DNA of 64,000 bases from Brucepastera parasyntrophica (GTDB lineage: Bacteria > Spirochaetota > Spirochaetia > Treponematales > Treponemataceae). A program made the translations under genes and the position numbers. Shown one piece after another: positions 50,961-59,923 of this stretch; position 1 is the first letter of the stretch, and each line of letters opens with the position of its first letter. The stretch is taken from the NCBI RefSeq assembly GCF_022376835.1, contig NZ_CP084606.1, positions 3,154,739 to 3,218,738 on the forward strand, in the 5' to 3' direction. The notes below the pieces were generated by a model, which was not told where the DNA came from, did not search any database, and saw only the letters and a list, made by a program, of their open reading frames with translations.

Positions 50961-53381
50961 ATGATATATATATATTTCGAATTGCGTTATCTGCGGCAGC
51001 TGCAGATAATCTGCCCGGCTGTAATTGACTCCTTTTTTGCCGAAATAGAGAAACGGGTCAGAAAAAACGGCGGGGCGGTGCTGCGGCTTGCTTCGGGAAA
51101 TTTATATTCATTTGATGATTCTTCCATAGGGTTTGTGTTTGCCGCTTCCCGCGTTATTGATGATTTGCAGGCATTGATAAACCAGAATAAACGGGTAAAG
51201 GAATATCTCGCGCTTGTTGATTATTCTCCGGCCGCCGCGGACCCCGAATCGTTCCGGGAAAAAATAATGCAGTATGATAATCTGGTTATTCCCGCCCAGG
51301 GAATTTTACTGACCCAGGAAGCCTTTTCCGTTCTGGGTACATATGTTTCGTCTGTCCCGCTTGAAAAGACTTCTCTGCGGCTGTATACAAAAACAAATGT
51401 TGAAACACCTGCTGAAAAAACTGTTTCAGTTTCAAGAGATACCTTAACCCTTTCTTTTACGAACACATACATAACCAATCCTGTTATTATTTTTCATAAT
51501 ATATTTGCCTCTCTTCCTGACGCCGATTATACTTCCCTGCTTAGCCAGGAAGAACAGTCCGGGTTTATTGAAAAAAAATACGCGGTTGATATGAGCGAGC
51601 GGCTCCGTTTTTCACCTGACCGGCCGGATTATTATACTGCCGCCTGTATTTCATATTATTCCATGCTGCTGTCTGTAATGAAACGGGCCGGATATACAAA
51701 AGCGGTGATTGAAATTCCTGATACCGCAGTGATGCCTGAATCTTTTCAGAATATATTCGAGCAGTTCAGGCGAAAGGCAGATTTCCAGCTGAAAAAAACG
51801 GAAACCCGTTTTCAGGTTCCCGACACGGATTCAATTCCGGCGGATATGCTTGAACTTGCCTATTTAATATACCGCGCCGAGAAATTTCTGTTTATTGACG
51901 AATTGCCGGAATTCTTTGTGTTTATGGGAAAGCAGGCCGATTTTCTGTCTTCGCTCGGAAACCTCTTTTACACAAAAGGCATCCTGGCCGATCCGGTAAA
52001 TCTTCTTTCGCTGAATCCTGCCCTTTTTTCGCGGATTTCAGCGGCAATAGGAATTAAATCCAAGATACTGGATATGTCAATTGCCCGTTTTTTGTGGACA
52101 AAATATGAAAAAGGTTCGCTGCTGCCGACCCTGGAATTATTTGATGTGCTGAATGAACTGGGGTATACCATTCCCGATTCATTTTTAATACGCTGCCTGT
52201 ATCACAATAATGATCCCGTATCTCTCGCAAAAAAACTGGAACAGTTTTTCAGCAAGCCCAAACTTATACAGGCTGTTTATGATCTTGAGAAAGCCATTGC
52301 CCGTTATAATGAAGGTGATTATTCAAAAGCTTCATATATGGTAAAGGATGTTCTCCATACCTTTCAGCAGGAAAAAATACTGGCCGGGGAATACCGCGCC
52401 TTTTCGCTTGCGGCAATGATTACCCTTGTTCAGAAAAGCGCGAACGATTCTGTCGTTTATCTTGAATATGCGCTCGAGAACGCGGAAAAAATGCATGATT
52501 CTTTCGGCCTTTTACGGACACGGTTTGATATTGCAATGGTTTATTTTGTTATCGGGAAGTTTCATTCCTCCCTGCATTATCTTGATCTTGCACAGGACGT
52601 TGCAAAAAAATGCTATGCAAAAGACTGGGAAGTACTGATAGTCTTTATGAAAGGCCGGATAGCTTTTGAACTTGGCGATTATCAGAATGCTGAAGCAAGG
52701 TTTCAGGCGGCAATTGCTATTGCCAATATGAACGGCTTCCTCGATTCAATCCCGGTTTGCAGAACGTGGTATGCAAGGGCCCTTGTTCACCAGAAAAATT
52801 TCAGCGCTGCCGAAGAAATCCTTCTGGAGTATACAAATATTGTTCCCGAGGCCTGGCTCTTTTTGCTTGAGACGGCAATTATTTCCGAAAAAAAATCGCA
52901 AAAGAATATTCAGTTTCCTGATACACTAGACTTTTTTGCTCCGGGGCCGGAAAGCTGGTCTCCTGACCGTGTTATATGGAAAAGCGGGTTTTCGCCGGCG
53001 GAAGACCGCTGTATGGGGACAGCCGCGGAATCAAGAATCCTCACGCGATTTTACAGGGTTCTTCTTTTATATTATTCTGTCTTCTTTAATCCAGAAGCAG
53101 GAATCCAGTCCAAAATTGCGGAAATGGAGGAAACGGCGCGGGCCGCTATTGATATGAACGACCCTTATGCCGCCGTTTATTATTTTCTCTGCTATAATTT
53201 GAGTTTAAAGACTACAGGTATTATTTCAGCGGATACGCTGACTTATCTGAGCCGGGGATTTAAATATCTCCAGAAGAGGGCGGGAGGTATTACCGATAAT
53301 ACTATGCGGGAATCCCTTCTGCAAAAGCCGGTCTGGAATAGCCGGCTGTACCGGGCTGCGCGGGATAACATGCTGATCTGA
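50961..53381 (+). CDS. Large TPR-containing cytoplasmic protein of unknown function
   Basis: 806 residues, no signal peptide. The N-terminal ~90 residues (IDSFFAEIEKRVRKNGGAVL) look like a small alpha/beta domain of nucleotide-cyclase or heterocyst-like shape, but catalytic residues are not visible. A long middle region follows, then helical pairs from about residue 440 to 640 (YDLEKAIARYNEGDYSKASY, HYLDLAQDVAKKCYAKDWEV, GDYQNAEARFQAAIAIANMN) that read as TPR repeats. The ribosome site is weak (GGGTGA). It is divergent from argF with a 135-base shared promoter region. It is followed closely by the 53411 membrane protein. The TPR array suggests a scaffold or regulator. Confidence 0.75.
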   Translation: MIYIYFELRYLRQLQIICPAVIDSFFAEIEKRVRKNGGAVLRLASGNLYSFDDSSIGFVFAASRVIDDLQALINQNKRVKEYLALVDYSPAAADPESFREKIMQYDNLVIPAQGILLTQEAFSVLGTYVSSVPLEKTSLRLYTKTNVETPAEKTVSVSRDTLTLSFTNTYITNPVIIFHNIFASLPDADYTSLLSQEEQSGFIEKKYAVDMSERLRFSPDRPDYYTAACISYYSMLLSVMKRAGYTKAVIEIPDTAVMPESFQNIFEQFRRKADFQLKKTETRFQVPDTDSIPADMLELAYLIYRAEKFLFIDELPEFFVFMGKQADFLSSLGNLFYTKGILADPVNLLSLNPALFSRISAAIGIKSKILDMSIARFLWTKYEKGSLLPTLELFDVLNELGYTIPDSFLIRCLYHNNDPVSLAKKLEQFFSKPKLIQAVYDLEKAIARYNEGDYSKASYMVKDVLHTFQQEKILAGEYRAFSLAAMITLVQKSANDSVVYLEYALENAEKMHDSFGLLRTRFDIAMVYFVIGKFHSSLHYLDLAQDVAKKCYAKDWEVLIVFMKGRIAFELGDYQNAEARFQAAIAIANMNGFLDSIPVCRTWYARALVHQKNFSAAEEILLEYTNIVPEAWLFLLETAIISEKKSQKNIQFPDTLDFFAPGPESWSPDRVIWKSGFSPAEDRCMGTAAESRILTRFYRVLLLYYSVFFNPEAGIQSKIAEMEETARAAIDMNDPYAAVYYFLCYNLSLKTTGIISADTLTYLSRGFKYLQKRAGGITDNTMRESLLQKPVWNSRLYRAARDNMLI

Positions 53382-53410
53382 TTTTTTATGTATACCGGAT
53401 GGAGGCTGAA

Positions 53411-54895
53411 ATGTCATTATCGTTTCTTTTTCTCTTATTTATTATATACAGTTTTATAGGGTGGGCGTGTGAAGTCCTTTTCTGTTTCGTGAAAGACCAT
53501 AAATGGACCAACAGGGGTTTTTTACACGGACCGATTTGTCCGGTATACGGAATCGGCGGACTTCTGGTTATCTTTTTGCTGGAGCCTTTTCACGGAAACA
53601 TTATCCTGCTGTATATTATGTCAGTGATTATCACATCAACAGTCGAATATATTACCGGCTGGGTCCTTGAGACCGTATTCAATACAAAATGGTGGGATTA
53701 TTCCCATCATAAATTCAATATTCACGGACGGGTCTGCCTGACAAATTCACTCTTATTCGGAGTAATGAGTGTCATAGCTGTTCTTGTTGTCCATCCGGCA
53801 ATTGTTCATGTGCTTTCCATGATCCCGGAAAATGCGCTGAAGATCATAGCCGGGGTACTGGCTGCCGTCCTGGTGGTAGACCTTCTCAGTACACTTCGTA
53901 CGCTTATTGATCTTGACAACCGGATGGCCTCGGTTGCCGCATATCTGGAACACCTTAAAACGAATTCCTCCGTAACGGAATGGATAAATGAAAATGATAT
54001 GAAGGGCAGTGTCGACCGGCTCCGCGAAAATATAAAAAACAATAATACTGAAATGAACCGACGGATTTCGGAAAAACTGGATAGTCTGCTTTCCCGCTCG
54101 AAGGCTTCCGCGAGAATCCTGAAAGCGTTTCCGAGAATGAAAAACAAAAACAGCGCAAAGCAGCTTGAGCTGTTCCATGAAGATGACCTCGCGCAGGACA
54201 GCAAACCGGAAAAAACAGCAACCGCAGCCAATGAAAAATATATTCATATTCCTCCCGCGGCTTCGGCTTCGGACCATATATATGAGCTGTTCTGGGTTTT
54301 TGTTATTGCCTCCTATGTGGGTGTTTTTCTTGAAATGATCTGGTGTGTAGCGACCAGGGGGCACCTCGAAAGCCGGACCGCGCTGATATACGGAATGACA
54401 AATCCCATATATGGCGCCGGCGCCCTGCTTATGTCGCTGATTCTGTCGCGCTTCGCGAAAAAGGGAGATATTTTTCTTTTCCTGGGCGGTATGATTATAG
54501 GCGGGTTGTTCGAATACATGTGCAGTCTCGGGCAGGAACTGATTTTCGGATCGGTGTCATGGGAATACAGCGACACACAATTGAACCTCCATGGACGGAC
54601 CAATCTTATGTTTTCACTTATGTGGGGCTTCCTCGGCCTTGTCTGGGTCAGATATATATATCCCCGTCTGATTTTGCTCATCAGAAAAATTCCGGTTAAA
54701 CCGGGCAAAATTGCGGCAATAATTGTCTTTGTTGCCCTGCTTGCGGACGCGAGCATTTCGTCTATTGCTGTTTCCCGCTGGTCGGAACGGGCTAAGGGTG
54801 TCGCAGCTTCGGGCCGGCTGGACGAGTTTTGTGATAAACACTATCCCGATGACCGTATGGAAAAAATCTATCCGAATATGCAGTTTGTCAAATAG
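53411..54895 (+). CDS. Duplicated CmpB-type (ABC-transporter type IV-like) membrane protein
   Basis: 494 residues from ATG 53411 (GGAGG five bases before; an earlier ATG at 53399 precedes the ribosome site). Two homologous halves. The first (residues about 1-185) has IIYSFIGWACEVLFCFVKDH, a G-F-L-x-G-P-x-C-P-V-Y-G block, EYITGWVLETVFNTKWWDYS and HGRVCLTNSLLFGVMSVI. The second (about 280-480) has FVIASYVGVFLEMIWCVATR, ALIYGMTNPIYGAGALLM and FEYMCSLGQELIFGSVSWEY with HGRTNLMFSLMWGFLG. A charged cytoplasmic linker separates them. This is PF06541-like, here present twice in one chain. Transport function of this family is only presumed. Confidence 0.82.
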   Translation: MSLSFLFLLFIIYSFIGWACEVLFCFVKDHKWTNRGFLHGPICPVYGIGGLLVIFLLEPFHGNIILLYIMSVIITSTVEYITGWVLETVFNTKWWDYSHHKFNIHGRVCLTNSLLFGVMSVIAVLVVHPAIVHVLSMIPENALKIIAGVLAAVLVVDLLSTLRTLIDLDNRMASVAAYLEHLKTNSSVTEWINENDMKGSVDRLRENIKNNNTEMNRRISEKLDSLLSRSKASARILKAFPRMKNKNSAKQLELFHEDDLAQDSKPEKTATAANEKYIHIPPAASASDHIYELFWVFVIASYVGVFLEMIWCVATRGHLESRTALIYGMTNPIYGAGALLMSLILSRFAKKGDIFLFLGGMIIGGLFEYMCSLGQELIFGSVSWEYSDTQLNLHGRTNLMFSLMWGFLGLVWVRYIYPRLILLIRKIPVKPGKIAAIIVFVALLADASISSIAVSRWSERAKGVAASGRLDEFCDKHYPDDRMEKIYPNMQFVK

Positions 54896-54976
54896 GCCCG
54901 AACATATCGGTTGCTGATATTTTTTTCGCATAGCTTGACTTTTTCCGTGATGTCTGATAATTTATCCAGACATCAC

Positions 54977-55049
54977 GGCGGCATAGCTCAGTCGGTAGAG
55001 CAAACGGCTCATATCCGTTCGGTCATAGGTTCAAGTCCTATTGCCGCTA
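54977..55049 (+). tRNA. tRNA-Met (anticodon CAT)
   Basis: Cloverleaf of 73 nt: acceptor GGCGGCA/TGCCGCT (one G-U), D arm, anticodon stem AACGG/CCGTT with loop CTCATAT, T arm with GGTTCAAGTCC, discriminator A, CCA not encoded. The CAT anticodon could also be a tRNA-Ile2 (lysidine-modified); the absence of initiator features (a C1-A72 type mismatch) argues against initiator tRNA. Confidence 0.93.
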
Positions 55050-55057
55050 TATTGATC

Positions 55058-55096
55058 CCCCAAATTCCCGAATAGCAGGAATTTGGGGTTTTTATT
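55058..55096 (+). terminator. Terminator of tRNA-Met
   Basis: CCCCAAATTCC (55058-55068) pairs with GGAATTTGGGG (55078-55088), 11 perfect pairs, followed by TTTTTATTT. Confidence 0.9.
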
Positions 55097-55198
55097 TATT
55101 CTGAAAGCGTTGCCGGCCCGCAGAATGTTTCTTAACGGCGTATAGGTACCGCACAAATTCTGTGTTTTTTGCCAGGCAGGATAATAATGAAATCCGCA

Positions 55199-56283
55199 TC
55201 AATGGAATTTCTGAATCAGGCCCCAACGTCCGTCTGTTTTAAACTGATTATCCAGGTCCATATATTTTTTATACTGCTCATCTGAAACGGAAACGAGAAC
55301 ATCTGATTTTAAAACCCTGAGAACGGCATCTTCCGGAGAAGAGTACCGGGTCAGTTCATTGATATCAGCCGTGTTTTTCCAATACCGGTCTTCGACAGTC
55401 CGCCTGTAATTGAGGTCCCCTTTGATAACCAGCAATTCACTTTTATTCAGGTCCGCGTTATACGCTTCAGGCATATCGCGGAAGTTTACCGGGTTCGCCC
55501 AGAACTTGTGTGTCTGCCGCACCAGCATATCTTTTTTCAGATATGATTCTATACTTTTCTTTATTGAAGCAGGGATATGTTCGAGCAGATTGTAAAAATC
55601 CTCAAAAGTCGCATCGGACACAAATATGGGAACCGGTTTTAAATGCAGTACAACCCGGGCGTTTGTATTTCTTATAATGATTAAAGCCCGCAGCAGATCC
55701 TGCAGGAGTTCGGCTCCCGCGTTGTCGCAGAATATATCGGCCCTGGAATGTATCGTTTTCAGTTTTTTTTCGATTATGTCACTGTCATCAATAACAAAGC
55801 CTGATAGATGGTTTTGGATTTTATTTATCCGGCTTAAATCCTGTACATTCACGGTTACGGTATTTTCTATTAGCTCCCGGAGTTTTTTGCTGTTGCTGAA
55901 TTCAATTTCAAAATCAATTTCCTTTTCCGACAGTTTGTGCAGCTCGGACTGCTTTACGGGAAAAAAGGGATCGCTTTTACTGCTGAAGTAACCCGTAAGC
56001 TTCAGCAGTATATAGTAAAAATAAAACTCCGCAAGAAAAAACGGAGCGGCGGCAAAAAAATCCTTTAGAGTTAAATCTTTATATTCCGCTGACTGCGAAA
56101 ATAAATCGGCGAAGTCCTCATTAACTCTGTCATCGGCCAGGTCTCTGACCCTGCTGTTCATAGTATAATTGTGATAATCCATTCCGGACAGGACCGAACT
56201 GAATGTTTTGGGAAACCGTTCCCGTACGGTGTAATCGGCAAAAATGCCGGTGAAGCTTGCTGAATAATAGGGCGGTTTTTCAT
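55199..56283 (-). CDS. ARMT1-like DUF89 (damage-control) phosphatase (one frameshift)
   Basis: About 361 residues after repair. The C-terminal two thirds carry the DUF89/ARMT1 pattern: FCDNAGAELLQDLLRALIII (metal-binding D-N), VPIFVSDATFEDFYNLLEHI (S-D-A-T), HKFWANPVNFRDMPEAYNAD, LLVIKGDLNYRRTVEDRYW and ADGRWGLIQ-like closure. This is closer to the eukaryote-type ARMT1 group (subgroup III) than to the short bacterial DUF89s. The N-terminal part is out of frame from about 56273: adding one A in the A run gives MKKPPYYSASFTGIFADYTV and RERFPKTFSSVLSGMDYHN, matching the ARMT1 N-terminal helix. The start is then ATG 56283, with a weak site AAGG. The family removes phosphate from damaged metabolites; the substrate here is unknown. 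Confidence 0.82.
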
Positions 56284-56412
56284 GACCTTACATTTTGCGA
56301 CAAAACCATGAAAAATCGGATACTCCATTCCCGTTGCCTCATAGTTTCCCTGTCCCCTGGAAAAGATCACCCCGCCGTTTTCCGGGATGCGTTCCAATTC
56401 GTCTTCAAACAT
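56272..56412 (-). pseudogene. C-terminal scrap of a second DUF89 protein
   Basis: Read from 56412 (MFEDELERIPENGGVIFSRG, QGNYEATGMEYPIFHGFVAK, CKVM). G-Q-G-N-[YF]-E-A and [AV]-K-C are the closing signature of the short bacterial DUF89 (subgroup I) proteins. The ~230 residues that should precede it are absent; upstream is A/T-rich non-coding sequence. It runs directly into the ARMT1-like gene. It may be the trace of a tandem DUF89 pair, or the two may be translated as one chain. Confidence 0.55.
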
Positions 56413-56604
56413 ACCTTTTTTATAACCATAGTGAAACCCCTCATTAAAAAATATTATCTTTTTGTAATAAGTAGTATTTTAACATAGATAAAAAAAAGAG
56501 CAAGGTTTTTTCAGCGGACTTGTGAAATCTCCTGAAAAATAACGGTCTGTATTTCAGTCATGGATTCCGATTTATTAACAAAATATAAACTGACTGATTT
56601 TCTA

Positions 56605-56633
56605 TTGACAGCCGGTGTGCTTGCCCATATATT
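56605..56633 (+). promoter_or_regulatory. Strong sigma-70-type promoter of the TetR gene
   Basis: TTGACA (56605-56610), 17-base spacer, TATATT (56628-56633). Near-consensus. The -10 box overlaps the left arm of the operator that follows. Confidence 0.85.
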
Positions 56634-56674
56634 TACATATGAACAAAATTGTACTTTTGTTCATATGTAAATAT
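56629..56674 (+). promoter_or_regulatory. 20-bp perfect inverted repeat: predicted TetR operator
   Basis: Left arm 56629-56648 and right arm 56655-56674 are perfect inverted copies (ATATTTACATATGAACAAAA) around TTGTAC. It covers the -10 box and the transcription start, and ends 12 bases before the TetR ATG. This layout fits autorepression. Confidence 0.88.
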
Positions 56675-56686
56675 AAAGGACGGCAA

Positions 56687-57256
56687 ATGGCGAAAGGATT
56701 TTCAGAGCATGAACGGGAAGTAATAAAAGAGAAACTGACGGAAGCTTGTGAAAAGTGCTGGGGCCGCTACGGCTACGCTAAAACCGGAATCAGGGACTTG
56801 TGCGGTATGGCGGGGATATCTGCGGGAGCCTTCTATTCATTTTATCCGTCAAAGGAGCATCTGTTTATTGAAACTGCCCAGCAGGCCGGAAACAGGTTTT
56901 TCAGCAGCGTGGATGATAACCTGCCAAGAAAACCGACCAAATATGATTTCGCGCTTACGCTCAAACGGATGTCAAAGGAACTTGTTGAATGGTATCTGAC
57001 TGTCAGCGAGGATCTGGACCTTATTGCCCGAAAACTGCCTGAAAAAGTTATCCTGAATGTAAATACCATAGACGTAACTGACTTTTCATTGCTGGTAAAA
57101 AAATACCGGCTCCGGCCCCGGGTTGACGCGCGTTTGCTGACCGGTGTTCTGCAGACGCTGGTAACGATGACCATTAACCGGAAAATAATCGGCCCCCAGT
57201 TTGATAAAACATTCGGTTTTATTCTTGATAGCACAATTGAAAATCTGTTTGAATAG
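56687..57256 (+). CDS. TetR-family transcriptional regulator
   Basis: 189 residues from ATG 56687 (AAAGGA upstream); the open frame reaches back through the operator, which is not coding. The N-terminal HTH reads YAKTGIRDLCGMAGISAGAF then YSFYPSKEHLF, the TetR recognition helix with the usual Y-x-[YH]-F-x-x-K-E-x-L ending. The C-terminal ligand domain is unmatched. It should repress its own promoter and the large lipoprotein gene nine bases downstream. Confidence 0.93.
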   Translation: MAKGFSEHEREVIKEKLTEACEKCWGRYGYAKTGIRDLCGMAGISAGAFYSFYPSKEHLFIETAQQAGNRFFSSVDDNLPRKPTKYDFALTLKRMSKELVEWYLTVSEDLDLIARKLPEKVILNVNTIDVTDFSLLVKKYRLRPRVDARLLTGVLQTLVTMTINRKIIGPQFDKTFGFILDSTIENLFE

Positions 57257-57265
57257 GAGTTTAAA

Positions 57266-59791
57266 ATGAAATACACTGCACGTACTTATATGGTTCCGGC
57301 TGTTCTTCTTGTTTTTCTCGCGTTTTTTTTTTCCGGCTGCGCGTCAGGCAAACCGGCTGTGCCAGACAGCGCATCTCCCGGCGGTATGAATGCTGCGGAG
57401 GACATAAACGGAGATTTTCCCGAAGCAGTTTATATAAAAACAAGAACACAGACCTTTGATACTTACCATTACTATATACTCCGGGACGGACTAATCTGGT
57501 ATAAAAGTACCGATACCGAACAGGAGCCGAAAGAATGGGTCCTCTTTATGGATACCGGTCTTCCCCATAATGTACGGGCTCGGAATTTCAACAAGCCGCG
57601 CACGATAGCAGAGATTTCCGCCGACGCCGATGAACTTGTCGCGCTTTCGGACACGGGCGGATTTTACCGTTTCTGTTTTGATGAAACGGTCGCTCATGAA
57701 AGCCTGGTATGGCTGGACCGGCAGGGGTGGCCGAAGTCGGAGCAGCTTTTTTTTGACAGCAGGACTGCAAACAACAGGGCCTGGGCAATGGGCAAGCGCA
57801 ATATGCAGGTTCTGTATTATGAAGACCCGTTCGGGAACCAGCACCATAACGGTGTCCAGGAAATAGCGACAACCTATGTGCTGCTTGAAGACGGGCAGGA
57901 AATCAGCTACGGTGATACGGGCCTTCCGTCCGATTTTTCACGGAATTATATCGGCCCGGAACGCGGGAAATTCAGGGCGGTTTCCCTTTCGGCAAGCGCG
58001 TCGACCCTTTTCCTGATTAATGAAGCCGGGGAGATGTATACCCGCATGGCCGATTTTGACATTATCGGCTGCGATCCCATGTTTTTCAAATACACCTATA
58101 TTCCGTATACATCAGACCTGCCCGGAACAAATTATTTTTCGAACCTGAATGAATGGGGTCTGCCATCCGAAGACTGGCGGGTACAGCCGCCCATTCCCCT
58201 GTCAGACAAGGCCGCACTTACGAGGCATATTACTATACTGCAGAACGGGCAGGGAAATGCCGCCCGGGAACTCCGGGTCGCGGGGTATAATGAAGCCGGT
58301 AAAACCGGTTACTGGACAAAGGCCATTTTTGACGATTCATGGGAATTCAGGGAAGTCCCCCTGTATTTTACGGAGGGCGCTGTATTAACAGAAACCGGCG
58401 TTCCCGGCGGGGCGCAGAGGGGAGAATCGCTTGATAAAAAATACTCAGGATACCGGTGGAACGGTAGTGAAAAGGAAGCCGGGTGGCAGTATGAAATCCC
58501 GGATTTCAATATCCTGGAAGGAAGCTGTGATTTCCTGATTACCTGGCAGGACGAAACCTGTACGCTGACACTGCATCCGCTTGAATTGTGGACATATCTC
58601 AAGCGGGACTATCTGCCGGGAAGAACAGGCTCACCTAAAATGTTTTTTGTGACGCTTGATATTCCGGACCAGGCCTTTGACGGACTTTCGGAAGAATTTG
58701 CCCGGTCACTGAAAGAAAAATATACGCCCTATGATAAGGTCCTGTTTCATTACATGATGGCCGCATCGGGCAGATATATTTTTATCCGTGACACTGCCGA
58801 TATTGTTTCAGTAGTGTTTATGACGGACGGCACTATATCAGATTCCCTTCCCGATTTCCGGCGGACATGGTACGTTGACAACTATGAAGAAGTCCGCCTC
58901 TATGATTCTCCTGAACTGGTTTTTTCACACGCTTCGGTAGTGACTGAAGATGATTATGAAGAGCTGACAGCAAAAATCGAGCGCAACAAGGCGCTTGCTG
59001 AAGAAATAAAAAAACAAATCAGTGAGCTCGAAAAATCCCTCGCGGTAGCTTTCGGGTTTAACGCCACGTATATACCGCTTGATTATATTGCCCGGTTCAG
59101 TCTGTTGAATTTTGTCGATGTTCCCAAAATACGTACCATTACCAGATTCGGAGAAACGATAGTTCTTGCGAACAGCGCATATACCGATATAAATTCAAAT
59201 ACCCGTATATGGGTCGATAAGAAAATCCAGGAACTTCTGAAAATCAGGATAGACTGCTATACCGATATGGCAAAGCAGTTTTCAAGGGGACGGCAGGATG
59301 TCCCGGTGCCTGCCTGGTTTTCCGATACTGTATCCGAATACTGGCAAATAGCGGGGCTTCCGGACAGGATCGAGGGAAGTTTTTTCGGCCCTTCCGCTGA
59401 AAAAATCTCCGGGACAATACCGGCGGTTTTAACCTTTACCCCATCTGAGACGGACCAGGAGTTTTTCGGCTGGTATCTGACTATTGATTCTGCCCCTTCT
59501 TTTTCCATTTTTGTTGACGCGGGAAAAAGCCCGAAAACAATATACGCGCGCAGGGGAAAATCACCGGAAAAAAAACAGGTAATAATCGAATGTACGCTGT
59601 ATATTAATTCCGATATCAATACGGTTAAGGAAAATGAAGTCATAGAATACAGTCTTATACCCTTTCTTAAACTGAATACGGAAGGTATAGACGTACGCAT
59701 TAAATTCGACGGAACTGTTTTCGAGATTGCCGAATACCCTCCAGGGCACAGCAATACGGTTATTTTCCGAGGAACTGCGGTACAGGAATAA
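57266..59791 (+). CDS. Large lipoprotein of unknown function
   Basis: 841 residues. Lipoprotein signal: MKYTARTYMVPAVLLVFLAF, then FFSGC|ASG (lipobox SGC). The mature protein is rich in Trp, Tyr, Asp and turns. The middle resembles repeated beta blades (for example YYILRDGLIWYKSTDTEQEP and LEDGQEISYGDTGLP, each with D-x-G-L-P-like ends), which could be a beta-propeller. The last third has a short coiled stretch (KIERNKALAEEIKKQISELE) and C-terminal beta domains. The family is not recognised. Its start is nine bases after the TetR stop with a GGAG site, so the regulator and this gene form one transcript. The signal sensed by the regulator probably governs this protein. Confidence 0.82.
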   Translation: MKYTARTYMVPAVLLVFLAFFFSGCASGKPAVPDSASPGGMNAAEDINGDFPEAVYIKTRTQTFDTYHYYILRDGLIWYKSTDTEQEPKEWVLFMDTGLPHNVRARNFNKPRTIAEISADADELVALSDTGGFYRFCFDETVAHESLVWLDRQGWPKSEQLFFDSRTANNRAWAMGKRNMQVLYYEDPFGNQHHNGVQEIATTYVLLEDGQEISYGDTGLPSDFSRNYIGPERGKFRAVSLSASASTLFLINEAGEMYTRMADFDIIGCDPMFFKYTYIPYTSDLPGTNYFSNLNEWGLPSEDWRVQPPIPLSDKAALTRHITILQNGQGNAARELRVAGYNEAGKTGYWTKAIFDDSWEFREVPLYFTEGAVLTETGVPGGAQRGESLDKKYSGYRWNGSEKEAGWQYEIPDFNILEGSCDFLITWQDETCTLTLHPLELWTYLKRDYLPGRTGSPKMFFVTLDIPDQAFDGLSEEFARSLKEKYTPYDKVLFHYMMAASGRYIFIRDTADIVSVVFMTDGTISDSLPDFRRTWYVDNYEEVRLYDSPELVFSHASVVTEDDYEELTAKIERNKALAEEIKKQISELEKSLAVAFGFNATYIPLDYIARFSLLNFVDVPKIRTITRFGETIVLANSAYTDINSNTRIWVDKKIQELLKIRIDCYTDMAKQFSRGRQDVPVPAWFSDTVSEYWQIAGLPDRIEGSFFGPSAEKISGTIPAVLTFTPSETDQEFFGWYLTIDSAPSFSIFVDAGKSPKTIYARRGKSPEKKQVIIECTLYINSDINTVKENEVIEYSLIPFLKLNTEGIDVRIKFDGTVFEIAEYPPGHSNTVIFRGTAVQE

Positions 59792-59811
59792 ATATTGGGA
59801 ATATCAGACGC

Positions 59812-59849
59812 CGTTTATTTCTACACAATTTATTGTGTGGAAATAAACG
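59812..59849. repeat. 18-bp inverted repeat (first of three after the lipoprotein gene)
   Basis: CGTTTATTTCTACACAAT and its inverted copy around TT; 17 Watson-Crick pairs and one G-U. It is AT-rich, so a structure rather than a classic terminator is likely. Confidence 0.75.
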
Positions 59850-59876
59850 TTACCGACTGACCGTCAGTCGGTAACG
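59848..59876. promoter_or_regulatory. 29-base perfect palindrome, TetR-operator-like
   Basis: CGTTACCGACTGAC, one central C, then its perfect inverted copy. The TTACCGACTGAC/GTCAGTCGGTAA form is very like published operators of TetR-family repressors. It lies between convergent genes, where an operator is unexpected. The RNA loop would be too tight, so a DNA-level role is more likely. Confidence 0.55.
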
Positions 59877-59880
59877 TGGG

Positions 59881-59921
59881 ACCATACACATGCATTGCGA
59901 AAAGTTTGTGTATGGTTTTTT
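59881..59921 (+). terminator. Terminator of the lipoprotein gene
   Basis: ACCATACACA (59881-59890), 16-base loop, TGTGTATGGT (59907-59916), then TTTTT. A perfect 10-bp stem with T-run on the + strand. Confidence 0.8.
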
Positions 59922-59923
59922 GC

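Noticed and set aside
53753..54364. Long minus-strand frames opposite the CmpB-like gene
   Set aside because: Shadows of a well-supported membrane protein; no start signals.
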